Below, in pieces: positions 55,033-63,560 of a stretch of DNA of 64,000 nucleotides (position 1 is its first letter; every line of letters starts with the position of its first letter). Below the pieces are notes generated by a model. It did no database searches. It had not been told where the DNA came from and saw only the letters and a list, made by a program, of their open reading frames with translations. This stretch comes from an uncultured Desulfobulbus sp. (GTDB lineage: Bacteria; Desulfobacterota; Desulfobulbia; Desulfobulbales; Desulfobulbaceae): positions 1,366,001-1,430,000 of the forward strand of contig NZ_OY760916.1 in NCBI RefSeq assembly GCF_963664075.1, read 5' to 3'. Position numbers and translations under genes: made by a program.

Positions 55033-55266
55033 ATGGAACCTGCACTGAAACGCGCAACTATTTACCTTGATCCGCAGCTACACAAAGCTCTCAAGCTTAA
55101 GTCCATCGAAACCTCGAAATCTATTTCAGCCTTGGTCAACCAAGCTGTAAAAGATGCTCTCGCCGAAGATGCGGCCGACATTGCGGCCTTTGAGGAACGG
55201 GAAAAGGAATCTGTGGTCAGTTTTGCCGAGATGGTGACGAGGTTAAAAGCCGATGGCAGGATATGA
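55033..55266 (+). CDS. Ribbon-helix-helix antitoxin (RelB/CopG-like)
   Basis: This 77-residue protein reads LKRATIYLDPQLHKALKLKSIETSKSISALVNQAVKDAL, an RHH DNA-binding fold with the first strand KRATIYL. An acidic tail for toxin binding follows. AAAGGAGG lies 9 nt before the ATG. It overlaps the toxin gene by 14 nt, so the pair forms one autoregulated operon. Confidence 0.88.
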   Translation: MEPALKRATIYLDPQLHKALKLKSIETSKSISALVNQAVKDALAEDAADIAAFEEREKESVVSFAEMVTRLKADGRI

Positions 55267-55510
55267 AGTCCTGTTCAAGGATTCGGTCTACAAAGATCTG
55301 CGTCACATTCCGAAAACCGATTTACAGCGAATTCTCGCTAGAATTGAGCAGCTTGCAATTGATCCCCTGCCACCAGGAAGCCAGAAGCTCACCGGTGCTG
55401 AATTATACCGAGTCCGTCAAGGCAACTACCGGATCGTCTATACCATTGAAGAGGATAAATTGATCGTTTGTGTGGTCAAGGTGGGCCATCGAAAGGAAAT
55501 TTATCGGTAG
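55253..55510 (+). CDS. RelE/ParE-family toxin
   Basis: This 85-residue protein has the RelE fold: YEVLFKDSVYKDLRHIPKTDLQRILARIEQLA, then GSQKLTGAELYRVRQGNYRIVYTIEEDKLIVCVVKVGHRKEIYR. The basic residues R, K and R of LYRVRxGxYRIVY and GHRKEIY are those used for mRNA cleavage in RelE relatives. It would cleave mRNA at the ribosome when not bound by the antitoxin. Confidence 0.9.
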   Translation: MAGYEVLFKDSVYKDLRHIPKTDLQRILARIEQLAIDPLPPGSQKLTGAELYRVRQGNYRIVYTIEEDKLIVCVVKVGHRKEIYR

Positions 55511-55569
55511 GAAAGAGTCAGAGGATATTGGGGGATGGTGTCACAGTGTTTAAATAGAGCAATGCCACG

Positions 55570-55768
55570 GGGTCGGGCCACGCCAACAATCTGAAAAGAT
55601 TGAAAATTGAGCTTAAAAATGGCTCGAAAGCAGGTCTGTTTCGAGTTTTTCAGGCAAAAAATGCAGTGATATAGCGATGGCAAGAGCAAAGAGGCATTAT
55701 ATACCGGGGCAGGTTTGGCACATTACACATTGATGCCATAAGAAAGAATTTTTACTTAAATTTTCTAA
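55570..55768 (+). pseudogene. 5' fragment of a Y1 (RAYT-like) transposase, copy 2
   Basis: It begins MARAKRHYIPGQVWHITH at 55677 and then has TGA where copy 1 has CGA. Upstream sequence is shared with copy 1 (51930-52127). Confidence 0.72.
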
Positions 55769-55819
55769 GGATAGGCAGAGGTGGCTTCACTGGCGCTGGA
55801 AGCAAAAAAAAGATATGGT

Positions 55820-56074
55820 TCAGTAGTGGTATCTTAGTTGCGCAATCTCGATGGCATCTTCAGAAACTTTATATATAAATCTGTGCTCATCAGTTATTCG
55901 TCTCGACCAGTAACCAGAAAGAGCATGCTTTAAAGGCTCAGGTTTTCCAATACCCTCAAATGGGTTTCGCTGAGTATCTTTTATGAGCGTATTTATGCGC
56001 CCTATTATTTTTTTGTCAGTTTTTTGCCAGAAAATATAATCCTCCCATGCATTGTCTGAAAAGATGAGCCTCAC
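55820..56074 (-). CDS. yoeB: YoeB-family toxin
   Basis: This 84-residue protein reads MRLIFSDNAWEDYIFWQKTDKKIIGRINTLIKDTQRNPFEGIGKPEPLKHALSGYWSRRITDEHRFIYKV and ends LRYHY. This matches YoeB closely, including Glu of the GKPEPLK loop, Arg of WSRRI and the C-terminal His-Tyr. YoeB cleaves mRNA in the ribosomal A site. Confidence 0.93.
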   Translation of the reverse strand: MRLIFSDNAWEDYIFWQKTDKKIIGRINTLIKDTQRNPFEGIGKPEPLKHALSGYWSRRITDEHRFIYKVSEDAIEIAQLRYHY

Positions 56075-56322
56075 TCTAAAAGCTCCTTTTCATGCCCTTT
56101 CCCATTTTCAAGTTGATTTATTGACTCTAATAAACGTTTTGCATTCTTCGGTGATCGCAATAAATAGGCTGTTTCTTCAAGTGCTTCATAGTCTTCAAGC
56201 GACATAATGACAACAGAGTTTGAAGACTTACGTGTCACAATAATTGGAGTACGGTCATTGCAAACTTTTTCCATTGTTTTTGCAAGGTTTTGTCTTGCGG
56301 CTGTATAGGTTATTGCTTCCAT
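56071..56322 (-). CDS. yefM: YefM-family antitoxin
   Basis: This 83-residue protein reads AITYTAARQNLAKTMEKVCNDRTPIIVTRKSSNSVVIMSLEDYEALEETAYLLRSPKNAKRLLESI, the standard Phd/YefM fold. Its stop overlaps the yoeB start (ATGA). It should neutralise YoeB and repress the operon. Confidence 0.93.
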   Translation of the reverse strand: MEAITYTAARQNLAKTMEKVCNDRTPIIVTRKSSNSVVIMSLEDYEALEETAYLLRSPKNAKRLLESINQLENGKGHEKELLE

Positions 56323-56397
56323 TTTAGCTCCTCCTGTACAGGTTATTGTACGTATATTGATCTATTTGTCAAGAGAAGATAGAGGCCCCTGCAAGTG

Positions 56398-56476
56398 TTT
56401 TGCTCCGATACCGCGCACAGCACAATCAAGTAAACTTTCTTACGCGGCACACGGCGCTGATTGGCACCACGATTAT
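56398..56476 (+). repeat. Degraded right half of the structured element, outside the array
   Basis: GATACCGCGCACAGCACAATCAAG, then GCGGCACACGGCGCTGATTGGCACCACGATTATT, matches the 3' half of the 157-bp element with about one base in four changed. It lies 10 kb beyond the array next to yefM. Confidence 0.65.
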
Positions 56477-56620
56477 TAATCCTTATTCCCTGCCTGCCCA
56501 ATCCGCTCAGGACATTTCGGAACTGATTATCCTGCATCTGTAAGGAGACGAATGGAACAAATTGGACGTCACGGATTTGAACCTAGACGGCCTTTATGTG
56601 ATATCCCCCCGGCGGCAGGC

Positions 56621-57608
56621 TTATTGTGCGATCAGAAAGCGGATGCTGTAACTGCCGTCATAAGCATCGATTCGACCGTAAACACTCACACCGTCACCTC
56701 GGTCTGGGATCTCGAAAGAGAGCTGGTCGCCGTAGTGGCCGACGATTTTCGCATTGTAGAGCTCCAGGACATTTTCGTAATTCTTGATGATCGCCTTGCG
56801 CGAAAAGAACTTGTCTTGCTTCCCATCCTTCATGATTTTGTAATTGATTACATCGAGATGGCCCTGGTACTCCATGTGGTCCCGTTTGGGGGAATAGGGG
56901 GCCGTGTGTTCGAGTCCGAGCGAGTCGTTTTCGTAGCTGCGGTGGCTGTCGATAACTGAGCCTTCGATCGGTTTGATGAAGTCGATGATGATGGCTGCCT
57001 GTTCCGTACCGCCTCCCACTTTATGCAATTCCACCCGCCGGTTCTGCGCACGCCCTTCATCGGTGGCGTTGTCGGCGACCGGATCCTTTTCGCCATGCCC
57101 TTTGGAGCTGAGGCGTGAGGCCTTTAATACCTTCCGCTTGTATCGCGGCTGTGACGGCGGCGGCGCGGTCAGCGGAGAGCTTGAGATTGTAGCCGTCGCT
57201 CCCCTTGTCATCAGTGTAGCCGTTGATTGAGAGAATAAGGTCGGGATAGCGCTGCATCAGCGCAACGACGGAAAGGATAGCCTTGCGCGACGCTGGTTTC
57301 AGGGTCGCCTTGTCGAAGTCAAAATAGATGCCTTCCAGGGTGATCTTGCCGCTTTTGTCCAGTTTTGTCTTGATGGCGTCAGGGGTGAGAATCAATGCCT
57401 GCTTGAAGGCCTCCTTCTGGATGATCTCCAGGGAAAACGAAGTATTGTAGCTGCTGAACTTAGCGACCGTGTCGTCATGCCTGAAGACGAAGCTGTCATC
57501 CTTGTCTTCCAGTATTTTGCCCATCTCCGCCAGTTTCGTTTTGTAGTCGTGGGCGGCAATGTCGCGAATGTGATATAGCTGAATCAGCGGGTTTGGTTTA
57601 TCCCTCAT
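56621..57608 (-). pseudogene. OmpA-like peptidoglycan-binding protein, frameshifted
   Basis: The first frame (from 57608) has the OmpA-C pattern GIYFDFDKATLKPASRKAILSVVALMQRYPDLILSINGYTDDKGSDGYNLKLSADRAAAVTAAIQAEGIK. A shift near 57115 is needed to reach ASRLSSKGHGEKDPVADNATDEGRAQNRRVEL, the rest of the same domain. A further C-terminal domain of about 140 residues follows. No signal peptide is seen, so the 5' end may also be lost or the start lies further upstream. A sequencing error could explain the single shift. Confidence 0.75.
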
Positions 57609-57682
57609 GGGGATCGTACTTAATAAGTCAACCTAGCCGACCGTTATTACGTCGGCTGGTTGAAGGTACGTTGCTCTTGTTC

Positions 57683-59164
57683 TTACAAAACTCTAAGCAA
57701 CAACATCTCTAACATTGGAATGACGTGTGATGTCCCTTTGCTGAGCGTAACCTTTCCGCAGGTAATGTCAGTACATGCTTGAATTCCTATGATGATGTTG
57801 CTGGCATCCTTAATGTACCGCGCCTTGGTGCATTGGCCCTGTAAGTTTTCGTTATAGAGTGAAAAAAGATCTTCATTGCCTTCGAATTGCGGAAGGTATC
57901 TTTGGCCTACTGAAGCATACACACGAAAAAAATCGGCCCCGGCGACATTCTCCCAATATGCGCATAAATACTCCCCTTCCTCTTCCCTCGTAACGACCGC
58001 TGAGCATCCGTAATAGCTGGGGATACTCTGGCAAAGCATCAAGTTAACTTTTTCCGGGCTCGATAACATCGCGAAACCGCGGTCAGAAGCGGTATAGCTA
58101 CTGCATAGGCCATTTGTGTCACAAGCTCGTACACGATACAGATATTCGTCACCGGGGAGAATGTCTGTGTCGTTGTAGGGAGGGATCTTTGGTGTGGCAA
58201 GCTCCGACCATTCTGGAAGTCCAGCATCGGTGATGGGGGATCGTTCAAGGTCATAATAGTCCGCGTCTTCAGAGGTGCCCCATTCTACAATAACAGTCGA
58301 GAGACTGGTGCCATCAGATGCAGTGATGTAATCCGGCGTTACTGGTGGTTCTGCAACGGGGAGCTCCTCACATGGGATTCGAGAGCTAAAGTGCGTCACG
58401 AGTGCATCAAGCCAGTCTTGCATTTCCTGATCCTGGGGTTCGCATATCTGCGTTTGCGAATACCTTAAGGCCTTCATTGGTTGTTGGATGTAGGTGTGCG
58501 GGATGGGACCATCTAGATTGGGGTTTTGTAATACATTGAGTCCTGCCAGGTCTTGACGACCCAAGCTCAGAGGAAGTTGTCCTGAGAGATTGTTCACACT
58601 TAGATTGATTGCGATTGATGGCCATACAGGTTCAAAGGGATCCCCTGAGCCAAGCAGGCCCTCCGGTATTGCACCGCTCAATTCATTGAAACTCAGGTCG
58701 AGATAGCGCAAGGCAGGCATCTCCGCGATTTGTACGGGTATCAGGCCATGCAACGCATTGGAGCGTAATTCTAATTTTTGTAGGTAGGGTAATTGAACAA
58801 ATACCTCGCCAGGAAGAACCCCATTCATGCCGACTGCGACGAGGTTTAATTGGACGACATGCCGATCGCGCCCCCCTTCATCAGAGCATTTTACGGTTCC
58901 TGTTGTCATGCCGCAGCTGGGGCCGTCTTCATCCCAAGGGTAATTGCCACCGCTATTCAGAGCCCAGTTAGGGCCGTCTGTCGCCTGATAGAGTGTCATC
59001 AACGCTTCACATTCGGCGACAGCAATGGTGCGAAACTGGTAATCGGGCTCACATTTGAGTGCTGCAACGGCTGGCATTGCCATCAGGATGTGTAAACAGA
59101 ATAACGGAATCCAGATCGCTGCTCTCAAGATGTATGCCAAAGGATCTCTATACAGTGCTTTCAT
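57683..59164 (-). CDS. Secreted leucine-rich-repeat protein
   Basis: This 493-residue protein has an N-terminal hydrophobic signal (AAIWIPLFCLHILMAMPAVAA). An LRR-cap-like segment (LMTLYQATDGPNWALNSGGNYPW...CGMTTGTVKC) is followed by plant-type repeats such as LPYLQKLELRSNALHGLIPVQIAEMPALRYLDLSFNELSGAIPEGL. A fibronectin-like region (near 285-370) and a Cys-containing C-terminus follow. It is likely exported and used in binding or surface interaction. Confidence 0.8.
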   Translation of the reverse strand: MKALYRDPLAYILRAAIWIPLFCLHILMAMPAVAALKCEPDYQFRTIAVAECEALMTLYQATDGPNWALNSGGNYPWDEDGPSCGMTTGTVKCSDEGGRDRHVVQLNLVAVGMNGVLPGEVFVQLPYLQKLELRSNALHGLIPVQIAEMPALRYLDLSFNELSGAIPEGLLGSGDPFEPVWPSIAINLSVNNLSGQLPLSLGRQDLAGLNVLQNPNLDGPIPHTYIQQPMKALRYSQTQICEPQDQEMQDWLDALVTHFSSRIPCEELPVAEPPVTPDYITASDGTSLSTVIVEWGTSEDADYYDLERSPITDAGLPEWSELATPKIPPYNDTDILPGDEYLYRVRACDTNGLCSSYTASDRGFAMLSSPEKVNLMLCQSIPSYYGCSAVVTREEEGEYLCAYWENVAGADFFRVYASVGQRYLPQFEGNEDLFSLYNENLQGQCTKARYIKDASNIIIGIQACTDITCGKVTLSKGTSHVIPMLEMLLLRVL

Positions 59165-59670
59165 GCGCCCTCGTTATTGGAGGTAAGATTCCTCAGGCCG
59201 AGTGTCATTGTCGCCCGAGCTGAGCCAAAAAATGTGAACGACTACATTGCCTGCTTTTTGATCTTAATCAGTGGAACGCTGTGACTGTCAATTGTGCTCA
59301 TGTGCCTGTCGGAGTCGAATAATCTTTGCTGAAACAATGGGCCTTGTTGGTTTGATTCAGAAAAGAGCAAAAGAAGCATAAGAGTTCGAGAGGAAATCGG
59401 TCAAGATGTTTTGTTAAAAAGTGTTAAAAATCGCTTGAGTTCGATCTGTTACAGCTCGTAATATCATAGCAGCTTGCTGGTAAAATATTCCGATCCAGCA
59501 AAGCGGTTTTACGCTTGCGCGCATGACCGTGGAGTCCTTGTTCTTTAGGGCTTGATAAGCCATGGTTCGGATCTTTTTTGTATTGTGGACTCTTTTCGGA
59601 AACAATCATTATGCAAAAACAGGTTTTTTCGAGCCGCCTTTTTTGATCTTATATGAGACAGCAGTGACAT
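59165..59670. other. Gene-free divergent promoter region
   Basis: No gene was seen. It holds a diverged copy (59395-59458) of the segment at 7128-7190 in front of the integron (GAAATCGGTCAAG...GTTACAGC). Regulatory signals for the flanking divergent genes probably also lie here. Confidence 0.45.
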
Positions 59671-59727
59671 TTGCTCCATTTTTCCTGCAATAAAACATCT
59701 TCTTCAATTCGCAAAGAGGAACTCAAC

Positions 59728-61524
59728 ATGTTCAAAATATATTCAATGAGCCTGCTGTTCATCCTGACCACTTTGTCCACTTCTATTCTGGCTGGAGAGG
59801 GAGGGAATACTAACAGTATTCCCTCGGTACTTGCATTGTTGCTGGATGAGGATAACGAGCCACCTCTTCCCGCTTGCGCTGCCATACCACCTGCTGAAGG
59901 GCCTGTGTCCGGGATTTATCGTTCATACAGTTATCCCGTAGCATCAAGTGTTATGGCTCTGGCTGTCAGCATGAGGGGGTGGAGAACCGCTGCAGCCACA
60001 GAAGGGGATGGGCTCTATATTTTCCAGCGCGGCGGTTTTCGGCCTCTTGTCCATGCTCTTCCAGAAACCAGCCTCCTTGATGTCGCCATGAGTCGTGACG
60101 GTTCGTCTGTTATCACATGTGACAATGCGGGTGTGGTTTACTTCTTTGCATGTGACGCATCCACTCCTGCCTGGAGTTATGACACAAAGCAGGATGATCC
60201 TTCCGCCCCCTATGGGGCAATGCAGGTAACAATGAGCGGCGACGGTCGCTGGGCGGCCGCAACTTCCGGCTACTTTCTCTATATTTTCCGGAGGGACCGT
60301 GTGCAACCTGTCCTGAAGCAGATGTTGGGAAGTAACGCGTTGCGCCTTACCTCATTGGCGATATCTCAAGACGGCAACCGGCTTGCAGTCGCCACGGAGT
60401 TTGGTTCAGGAGCCAATGGAACCCGAAGTGCAACGCTCTTTTTTCTGGACCGCTACGGGGTTCGCTGGCAGAAAGAGGTTGCGGCAGAAGAGCTTGAATG
60501 CACGGCAAATGAAGCGTTTTTGCCCCTGGATATCAGCGCGGATGGGAGCAGGCTTGCGGCAGCAGGCTGCGATGACCAGGTCCGGTTCTGGATTACAACA
60601 AGCGCAACGCCCCAATGGATAACCCAGGTCAATGACGGGCAGATGCTCACCAGTCTGGCGCTGGCTGAGGACGGGAAAAGCCTCGCTATCACAGGGGATA
60701 CGGTCCATTACCTGCGCAGCACAGCTGAGCAACCAGATTTCACAGCAGGGGACAACTGGGCCTTGGACTACTGGCTTACTTATCAGCAACCCTCGGTTTA
60801 TGGCGTACTGGATAGCTGGCCATCACCCTGGGATGGTCTTATAGGCCGTGCGCCAAGGGGGGGGCTGAAAAATCTGGGAATAAGCGACAACGGCCATTAC
60901 ATCTTTTCAGGTTCGACCGATGTATCCTACCTGTTGCATCGAGATTATAGCGATGTGGTACGTCTGTTTGGTGCCTCACAGGAGGTCGGACAATATTTTT
61001 CAGCGGTTGCAATGGCTCCAGATGCCAGCTGGGTTGCAGCCGGTTCGACCTACGGTAATGAAATCGTTCGTTTTGAGGTGGCACCCATACAGAAAGTGAG
61101 TACTGCCATGCCCCTGTCATTTACTTTTCCCGCTGGAATTGTGGAAGATATTTTTGATTTCTTCGGATTGGACAAAATTAAAATTGACTATGTGGTGTTG
61201 AAACCTGGCAGGGCTGCTGAGCTTGAGCAGGACTGGGCCCTTTGGGGAACAAATGGCGGGGTTCCGGTTTCGCCATTTACCGGTTTTCTCTGCAAGGGGG
61301 AGAGTGCATGGTCATGGACTGTAAGCCTTGTCGATGGTGACATTGAAGAAACGGGCAGCCGTGAGATAGAACTACCCCAATGTTTGTCTTCAAATGTCTC
61401 GGGCTTTGGCGCCTATGAATTAGTTGCAGACCTGCCCCCAAAAAATCCGGAATCAGGCGCCGCCGCCAATCTCTCGAGAGACCAGGTACTCTTAATGAGT
61501 ATCCAGGCGGGGACCGGGCAATAG
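59728..61524 (+). CDS. Secreted beta-propeller-like protein
   Basis: This 598-residue protein starts at ATG 59728 after AAAGAGGAA. Signal peptide MSLLFILTTLSTSILAGEGG is followed by a short acidic segment with LLLDEDNEPPLPAC. WD40/quinoprotein-like blade repeats follow, with MSRDGSSVITCDNAGVVYFF, MSGDGRWAAATSGYFLYIF, ISQDGNRLAVATEF, ISADGSRLAAAGCDDQVRFW and LAEDGKSLAITGD. It is probably periplasmic or extracellular. The LALLLDxD pattern recurs at the C-terminus of the next gene's product (LPLLLDND). Confidence 0.78.
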   Translation: MFKIYSMSLLFILTTLSTSILAGEGGNTNSIPSVLALLLDEDNEPPLPACAAIPPAEGPVSGIYRSYSYPVASSVMALAVSMRGWRTAAATEGDGLYIFQRGGFRPLVHALPETSLLDVAMSRDGSSVITCDNAGVVYFFACDASTPAWSYDTKQDDPSAPYGAMQVTMSGDGRWAAATSGYFLYIFRRDRVQPVLKQMLGSNALRLTSLAISQDGNRLAVATEFGSGANGTRSATLFFLDRYGVRWQKEVAAEELECTANEAFLPLDISADGSRLAAAGCDDQVRFWITTSATPQWITQVNDGQMLTSLALAEDGKSLAITGDTVHYLRSTAEQPDFTAGDNWALDYWLTYQQPSVYGVLDSWPSPWDGLIGRAPRGGLKNLGISDNGHYIFSGSTDVSYLLHRDYSDVVRLFGASQEVGQYFSAVAMAPDASWVAAGSTYGNEIVRFEVAPIQKVSTAMPLSFTFPAGIVEDIFDFFGLDKIKIDYVVLKPGRAAELEQDWALWGTNGGVPVSPFTGFLCKGESAWSWTVSLVDGDIEETGSREIELPQCLSSNVSGFGAYELVADLPPKNPESGAAANLSRDQVLLMSIQAGTGQ

Positions 61525-61874
61525 TTTATATCTGCGAGAAAGGAAGTCAGGCTAGCATTGAGCGAGATGGGCAAATTTCTCAAACATTTCTTTTTATACA
61601 GTTCGTTGTCTCTTTAACTCGCTTGATTTTAATGATATTTGTCTTAATTTGAAAAATTAGGAATGGCACTCTGTGGTGGCCGCAGCCTGGTGGCGCTGTT
61701 GGGTAGGAAAGAGGATTTCATTTTTCAACAGGAAATCTGACGACTTTCCTGTGCTTACAAGGGCGATAGTCCATTTACCCACGCCACCTTGAATTGTCCA
61801 TTTTGAATTCATTGTATTGGCTTGATGAAACGATACGTTATCTTCCTTTTTTGTGGAAAATTCTTTGGGCGTAG
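61525..61874. other. Gene-free stretch
   Basis: No coding sequence or RNA gene was seen in this intergenic stretch between the propeller gene and the next secreted protein. Confidence 0.4.
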
Positions 61875-61877
61875 GTG

Positions 61878-62660
61878 ATGAAAAAACGAGATAGCATTGT
61901 CAAGCAGGTCTTCATAACGATCCTTTTGATTATTATTTATGATGATTTTGCACTCTCAGCACAGGTCCCAAGTAATATTACAGGATATGTGAATATAGAG
62001 GTGCCGATGGGAGGGAACTATGATCCTGAGCGTGACCCAATACCTATCGAACAAAATATTTCGTTGTCCGATGATGCTTTCGCGTCGTTGCATGGGGACT
62101 GGACTCAAGCAAGAGTCAATCCGGAAGGAATTACATGGAGTGCGACCTACGTGGCGAGTTCTGAGGTGTATGGCGGATTAAAACCACTGGCAGTTGCTCA
62201 AGCTGGTCTGGCTGTCTCTACGACTGACGATAGTATCAGAGTAAGCAGTGGTGCAAGTGCTGCAGCCAAACTGACGTATGAGGTCGTGATTGTAGAGCGT
62301 AGATCTTTTCCTCCGGGGGCGTATATTCCTCCGATCTATGTGCTTGTGAATGCGATGGCTGAAGTGAGTTTAAGCGGTGCGCCATACGTGTCGGATCGCG
62401 CAATAGCATCAGCAGTTGTAGCTCTGTCCAACTCATCTACAAGTGGTACGCGTAACTGGTCGAAAAAAATGCAAATTTCAGCGATTGCTGACCCGGAAAT
62501 ATCGTTTGATCAGGCCAGGTTCGATCAGGATATGGCGGCGCTGGGCTATGATTCATTCAAGCTTGATGACTATCTTGAACTTGAATACAGCGAGGGAATT
62601 ATCAAAAAAAACATCCCTCCTGTCACGTATGTTTTGCCTTTACTGCTCGACAATGACTAA
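61878..62660 (+). CDS. Secreted hypothetical protein (260 aa)
   Basis: It has a hydrophobic N-terminus (QVFITILLIIIYDDFALSAQ). The body is rich in Ser, Ala and Val (SSGASAAAKLTYEVVIVE, AIASAVVALSNSSTSG), typical of an extracellular beta protein. The C-terminus is VTYVLPLLLDND. A GTG directly upstream (61875) is an alternative start. Family unknown. Confidence 0.6.
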   Translation: MKKRDSIVKQVFITILLIIIYDDFALSAQVPSNITGYVNIEVPMGGNYDPERDPIPIEQNISLSDDAFASLHGDWTQARVNPEGITWSATYVASSEVYGGLKPLAVAQAGLAVSTTDDSIRVSSGASAAAKLTYEVVIVERRSFPPGAYIPPIYVLVNAMAEVSLSGAPYVSDRAIASAVVALSNSSTSGTRNWSKKMQISAIADPEISFDQARFDQDMAALGYDSFKLDDYLELEYSEGIIKKNIPPVTYVLPLLLDND

Positions 62661-62896
62661 CCCGAATTTCTCATGAACATTTTGTCTCAATTTGAGAAAA
62701 CGACACGAAAGCAGTCACCTGCAACGACAGGACGTTACTCGAAATTTTTACAAAATGTTCACCATAGGTCAGTCCAGGCAACGCCATTTTCTACAGTATT
62801 TTGACAATGAATAGAGACAACTATAATTCATCGCCAAAAACTTTAAACCTGACGCCGCCTGAACTGATGAGAAATCCGGGCTAAAGCCGTTCTGTG

Positions 62897-63331
62897 TTAT
62901 TGTACCTCAGTCTCTATCTTTAATGCCGATAAGGAGACGTTAATATCTGCCAGAAAGTAAACCAAGCTGGCAATCAGCGAGAGCATACAGCAAATGAAAA
63001 GAGTGATAATGCCAATACTGGCATCAACATCAATCAGCTCGCTGAGAAAGAGGGTGATAATAAGCAGGCTGTCTAAGAGCAGGCTCAAAGCCACAAATCC
63101 AATGGCCAGGCGAAGAAGATGGGCTCTGCGCATCATGATCCTCAGCTGTTTTTCTATATGCAGCATACCGCTGCCAGAGGCTGTGTGCGCCGATTCCGCT
63201 AAAATTCTGGAACGATCGATGATGCGGCCAAAGCGGTTGGTCATGGAGAGCAGCAGCAGGCCAACACCGGAGATGACGATGACCGGGCCAATGGCTAATT
63301 GAAGCATAGGGACAATTTGTTCGAGTTGCAT
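62897..63331 (-). CDS. DUF2721-type membrane protein
   Basis: This 144-residue protein starts MQLEQIVPMLQLAIGPVIVISGVGLLLLSMTNRFGRIIDRSRIL. Two more TM helices (LAIGFVALSLLLDSLLIITLFL and IGIITLFICCMLSLIASLVYFLADI) follow. This matches DUF2721. The start is chosen because AGAGG lies ahead of it; the upstream extension is basic and non-homologous. Function is unknown. Confidence 0.8.
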   Translation of the reverse strand: MQLEQIVPMLQLAIGPVIVISGVGLLLLSMTNRFGRIIDRSRILAESAHTASGSGMLHIEKQLRIMMRRAHLLRLAIGFVALSLLLDSLLIITLFLSELIDVDASIGIITLFICCMLSLIASLVYFLADINVSLSALKIETEVQ

Positions 63332-63351
63332 GGTTCTACCTCTGTCAGGGA

Positions 63352-63400
63352 CTGAAAAAAGAAAAAGAGGAAGGGGCAGAACTCGCCGCTTCCTCTTTGT
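63352..63400 (-). terminator. Rho-independent terminator
   Basis: On the minus strand AAAGAGGAAG and CTTCCTCTTT arms are followed by TTCTTTTTT. It lies downstream of the aldo/keto reductase gene and ahead of the DUF2721 gene. Confidence 0.6.
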
Positions 63401-63560
63401 ACACATCCATATCTTATGAAGCCTACCTTCTGACCGTATGAGCAGGCCTGTTGACTTCGGGAGCAATAATAAGCTTTTCTACTCCCAGGTCAATGCTATC
63501 TCTCCCTAATGAAACAGAAAAAATGTATAAATTTTTTTCTGTTCAATATGCAGGATGCCC

